Origin: Streptomyces meridianus
GTDB taxonomy: Bacteria; Actinomycetota; Actinomycetes; Streptomycetales; Streptomycetaceae
Reading direction: 5' to 3'
NCBI RefSeq assembly: GCF_023703325.1
Contig: NZ_JAMQGM010000018.1
Location: forward strand, 62,001 to 126,000
Length of the DNA: 64,000 nucleotides
The notes beneath the pieces are model-generated. The model was not told the DNA's origin and did no database searches. It saw only the letters and a program-made list of their open reading frames with translations. The position numbers were made by a program, and so were the translations under genes. Below, piece after piece: positions 61,256 through 64,000 of the stretch; position 1 is the stretch's first letter; every line of letters starts with the position of its first letter.

Positions 61256-63751
61256 TCAGCGGCCCGCGCTGTCCACCACGGACGACCATTCGTCGAGGAG
61301 TGCCTGTGCCGAGGCGTCGTCGGGCCCTTCCGCCCACAGGTGCGTGACGGCCTCCGCGGGGTCGGGAAGCACCATCACCCAGCGGCCGTCGGCCTCGACG
61401 ACCCGGACTCCGTCGGTGGTGTCCACGGAACGGTCGCCGGCCGCCTCCACGACGCGGCGCATCACGAGGCCCTTCACGGCCCAGGGAGTGGGAAGGTCAC
61501 GCCGTTGAACGTGCGCCTGCGGGATCCGGGCGTCGATCTGGCTCAGGGTGAGCTGCGTGCGCGCCACCAGCCCGAGGAGGCGAACGAAGGCCGCCGTCCC
61601 GTCGAAGACGCTGCTGGACTCCGGGACGATGAAGCCGCCGCGGCCGTCGCCGCCGAAGACAGTGGAGTCCAGCCTGCCGACCCGGGTGAGGTCGTCGGGC
61701 GATGTCGTCGTCCACTCGACGAGCGTCCCGTGGTAGGCGGCCACTTGTTCGGCGATCCGGGTCGTGGTCACCGGGAGAGCCACCCGGCCGCTGCGGCGCT
61801 CCGCCGCGACGAGATCGAGCATCACCAGAAGCGCACGGTCGTCCTCGATGATGCGGCCGCGCTCGTCGACGAGTGACAGCCGCTCGCCGACCGGGTCGAA
61901 CCGGACCCCGAACGCCGCACGGGCGGACGCGACGATCTCGCCCAGCCGGACGAGGCCGGAACGCCGACTGTCGACAGTCTCCGTGGGCCGGCCCTCGTCG
62001 AGGCCGGGGTTGATCGTGAGGGAGTCCACCCCGAGCCGTCCGAGCAGGCTGGGCAGCACGAGCCCGGCGCTGCCGTTGGAGGCGTCCACGACGACTTTGA
62101 GTCCCGCATCGGCGATACCCGCGGTGTCGACTGCACGCAGGAGCGTTCCGGTGTAGGAGTCGAAGACGCTCGCCGGGAAGCGCAGATCGCCGATCTCGCC
62201 CGGGAAGGCGCGGCGGTACTCCTGGCGGGCGTAGACCCGGTCGAGTTTCCGCTGCTTCGCCTGGGAGAGGTCGGCGCCCCTCTCGTCGAAGAACATGATG
62301 TCGACGGAGTCGGGGATGCCCGGCGTGGTCCGCACCATGATCCCGCCGGCACTGCCGCGTGCGGTCTGCTGGCGTGCGACCGGCAGCGGAACGTTCTCGA
62401 GGTCACGGACGTCGATGGCGCTGGCCTGGAGAGCGGAGATGACGGCCCGCTTGAGGGCGCGAGCGCCCCGGGAGTGGTCCCGGGCGGTGGTCACCGTGGC
62501 GCCCTTCTTGAGGGTCGTGGCATAGGCGCCGGCCAGCCGGACCGCCAGCTCCGGGGTGATCTCGACGTTGATGATCCCCGAGACCCCCCGCGCGCCGAAA
62601 AGGGACTTCTGTCCCCGGGACTCCCAGATCACCGAGGTGTTGACGAACGCACCCTCCTCGATGGTCTTGAACGGGTAGACCCGGACGTTGCCCTGGACGA
62701 TCGATTCCTCACCGACCAGGCATTCGTCGCCCACCACCGCACCGTCCTCGATGCGGGCGGCGCGCATGATGTCGGTGTTCTTGCCGATGACGCAGCCGCG
62801 CAGGTTGCTCTGCGGCCCGATGTAGACGTTGTCGTGGACGACGGCGCGGTGCAGGAACGCTCCGCCCTTCACCACGACGTTCGAGCCGACCACCGTGTGC
62901 TCCCGGATCTCCGCCCCGGCCTCGATCTTGGCGTAGTCACCGATGTAGAGCGGTCCGCGCAGTTCCGCCTCCGGGTGGACCTCGGCGCCTTCGGCGACCC
63001 ACACCCCCGGCGAGATCTCGAAGCCGTCGATGTCGACGTCGACCTTGCCCTCGAGGACGTCGGCCTGCGCCTTCACATAGCTCTCGTGCGTACCGACATC
63101 CTCCCAGTAGCCCTCGGCGATGTAGCCGTAGATCGGCTTGCCTTCCTTCATGAGCTGAGGGAACACGTCCCCGGACCAGTCGACGGAGACGTCGGCCTCG
63201 ACGTAGTCGAAGACCTCGGGTTCCATCACGTAGATCCCGGTGTTCACCGTGTCGGAGAAGACCTGGCCCCAGGTGGGCTTCTCGAGGAACCGCTCGACCT
63301 TGCCGGATTCGTCGACGATGGTGATGCCGAATTCAAGCGGATTCGGAACGCGCGTCAGGCAGACCGTGACGAGCGCTCCCTTTTCCTTGTGGAACTCGAT
63401 GAGCTCGGTGAGGTTGAAGTCGGTGAGTGCGTCACCGGAAATCACCAGGAAGGAATCGTCCTTGAGTGCTTCCTCGGCATTCTTGACGCTTCCGGCGGTA
63501 CCCAGTGGTTTTTCTTCGTCGGCGTAGGCGAGCTGCATGCCCAGCTCTTCACCGTCACCGAAATAATTCCTGACCAGCGAGGCAAGGAATTGAACCGTCA
63601 CCACGGTCTCACTGAGACCGTGACGCTTGAGCAGTCTGAGAACATGCTCCATGATCGGCCTGTTGACGACAGGCAGAAGCGGCTTGGGCATGCTCGAGGT
63701 CATCGGGCGGAGGCGAGTGCCTTCGCCTCCGGCCATCACGACGGCCTTCAT
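61256..63751 (-). CDS. Mannose-1-phosphate guanylyltransferase with phosphomannomutase-like C-terminus
   Basis: 831 residues from ATG 63751, with GAGGAGGA upstream. The nucleotidyltransferase domain (1-240) starts [25 protein letters not shown] left-handed helix of hexapeptide repeats runs from about 250 to 370. The remaining 430 residues have the alpha-D-phosphohexomutase fold, but the catalytic Ser loop reads [13 protein letters not shown] and the metal loop reads DPVGERL instead of DGDxDR. The first half should make GDP-mannose for glycoproteins and lipids. The mutase half appears inactive. Such long forms are typical of Streptomyces. Confidence 0.93.
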   Translation of the reverse strand: MKAVVMAGGEGTRLRPMTSSMPKPLLPVVNRPIMEHVLRLLKRHGLSETVVTVQFLASLVRNYFGDGEELGMQLAYADEEKPLGTAGSVKNAEEALKDDSFLVISGDALTDFNLTELIEFHKEKGALVTVCLTRVPNPLEFGITIVDESGKVERFLEKPTWGQVFSDTVNTGIYVMEPEVFDYVEADVSVDWSGDVFPQLMKEGKPIYGYIAEGYWEDVGTHESYVKAQADVLEGKVDVDIDGFEISPGVWVAEGAEVHPEAELRGPLYIGDYAKIEAGAEIREHTVVGSNVVVKGGAFLHRAVVHDNVYIGPQSNLRGCVIGKNTDIMRAARIEDGAVVGDECLVGEESIVQGNVRVYPFKTIEEGAFVNTSVIWESRGQKSLFGARGVSGIINVEITPELAVRLAGAYATTLKKGATVTTARDHSRGARALKRAVISALQASAIDVRDLENVPLPVARQQTARGSAGGIMVRTTPGIPDSVDIMFFDERGADLSQAKQRKLDRVYARQEYRRAFPGEIGDLRFPASVFDSYTGTLLRAVDTAGIADAGLKVVVDASNGSAGLVLPSLLGRLGVDSLTINPGLDEGRPTETVDSRRSGLVRLGEIVASARAAFGVRFDPVGERLSLVDERGRIIEDDRALLVMLDLVAAERRSGRVALPVTTTRIAEQVAAYHGTLVEWTTTSPDDLTRVGRLDSTVFGGDGRGGFIVPESSSVFDGTAAFVRLLGLVARTQLTLSQIDARIPQAHVQRRDLPTPWAVKGLVMRRVVEAAGDRSVDTTDGVRVVEADGRWVMVLPDPAEAVTHLWAEGPDDASAQALLDEWSSVVDSAGR

Positions 63752-63869
63752 CTCGGAAGCGTCCTCCTCGAAGAGACGACGGTCATGCCGACTTCGTTCG
63801 TCCGGATCGCTCAGGATTCGGCTCCCTGACCTCCGGCCACCGAGATGGGCCCTTGAGTCACCGGCGTAC

Positions 63870-64000
63870 TCAGTCGGCCGCGGCGTCCGCTCTGACCAGT
63901 CGGCGGACCTGAACCACGTAAAGGACTCCTGCCCACCAGTAGAGCGTTGTACCCCAACCCGCGAATGCCCACCCGAAAATGGCGGCGAGTGACTGCAACC
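63870..64000 (-). CDS. CDP-alcohol phosphatidyltransferase (C-terminal end only)
   Basis: Only the last 43 codons lie inside the window, read leftward to a TGA at 63870-63872. They encode a hydrophobic stretch ([19 protein letters not shown], then [10 protein letters not shown]) and an acidic tail. This agrees with the last membrane helix of a CDP-alcohol phosphatidyltransferase, the gene found next to the guanylyltransferase in Streptomyces and beside the DUF881 set in mycobacteria. The family call leans on that gene order as much as on sequence. Confidence 0.6.
   Translation of the reverse strand, partial: LQSLAAIFGWAFAGWGTTLYWWAGVLYVVQVRRLVRADAAAD

Overview
The window is chromosomal DNA of a very high-GC actinomycete, almost certainly a Streptomyces. 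Third codon positions are nearly all G or C, GTG and TTG starts are common, and the last 14 kb has the gene order known from Streptomyces and, in outline, from the Mycobacterium tuberculosis Rv1822-Rv1832 neighbourhood. I see no tRNA, rRNA, CRISPR array, insertion sequence or prophage gene. Fifty-seven protein genes are supported; the first and the last run off the window.

Region 1 (1-18.8 kb) is a hypoxia/dormancy-type locus. It holds an Acg-type nitroreductase (cut by the left edge), a lone cyclic-nucleotide-binding domain, an HTH-flavin-oxidase fusion, two tandem universal stress proteins, a zinc alcohol dehydrogenase and a CBS-BON protein. It also holds a DUF1876 protein (Rv1738-like), an Rv1733c-like membrane protein, a flavodoxin, a P-type ATPase fused to a hemerythrin domain and an Rv2004c-like kinase/AAA protein. 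A five-gene operon follows: acyl-CoA synthetase, 2-oxoacid dehydrogenase E1-alpha, E1-beta and E2, and an acyl carrier protein, with a beta-CASP metallo-beta-lactamase nuclease just upstream. A 14-bp inverted repeat close to GGGCCGAAGGKCCC recurs 58-87 bp upstream of most of these transcription units, including the five-gene operon. I read it as the operator of a DevR/OsdR-type response regulator that is not encoded here.

Region 2 (18.9-29.0 kb) is a protocatechuate/4-hydroxybenzoate catabolic operon. The leftward order is pcaIJ (fused), pcaF, pcaH, pcaG, pcaB, pcaDC (fused), pobA, mostly with overlapping stop and start codons. A divergent double-length IclR-family regulator lies beside it, with a TGAACT-AG-AGTTCA operator candidate in the shared promoter region.

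Region 3 (29.0-50.5 kb) is ordinary chromosome: apolipoprotein N-acyltransferase, a Gfo/Idh oxidoreductase, uracil-DNA glycosylase, two SDR reductases, a DUF3037/HipA-kinase pair, an S9 peptidase and a Rieske lipoprotein. It continues with a LysR/EamA divergent pair, a MocR/PNPOx divergent pair, two further EamA exporters, PhzF, a CPBP membrane protein and a glutamate-cysteine ligase-family enzyme.

Region 4 (50.5-64.0 kb) is a conserved leftward block. It contains a glycine-riboswitch-controlled gcvP, dinB, a MerR regulator, a bifunctional nuclease, an FtsR-like MerR, a GarA/OdhI-like FHA protein, DUF881-Sbp-DUF881, a mannose-1-phosphate guanylyltransferase with a degenerate phosphomannomutase domain, and the tail of a CDP-alcohol phosphatidyltransferase.
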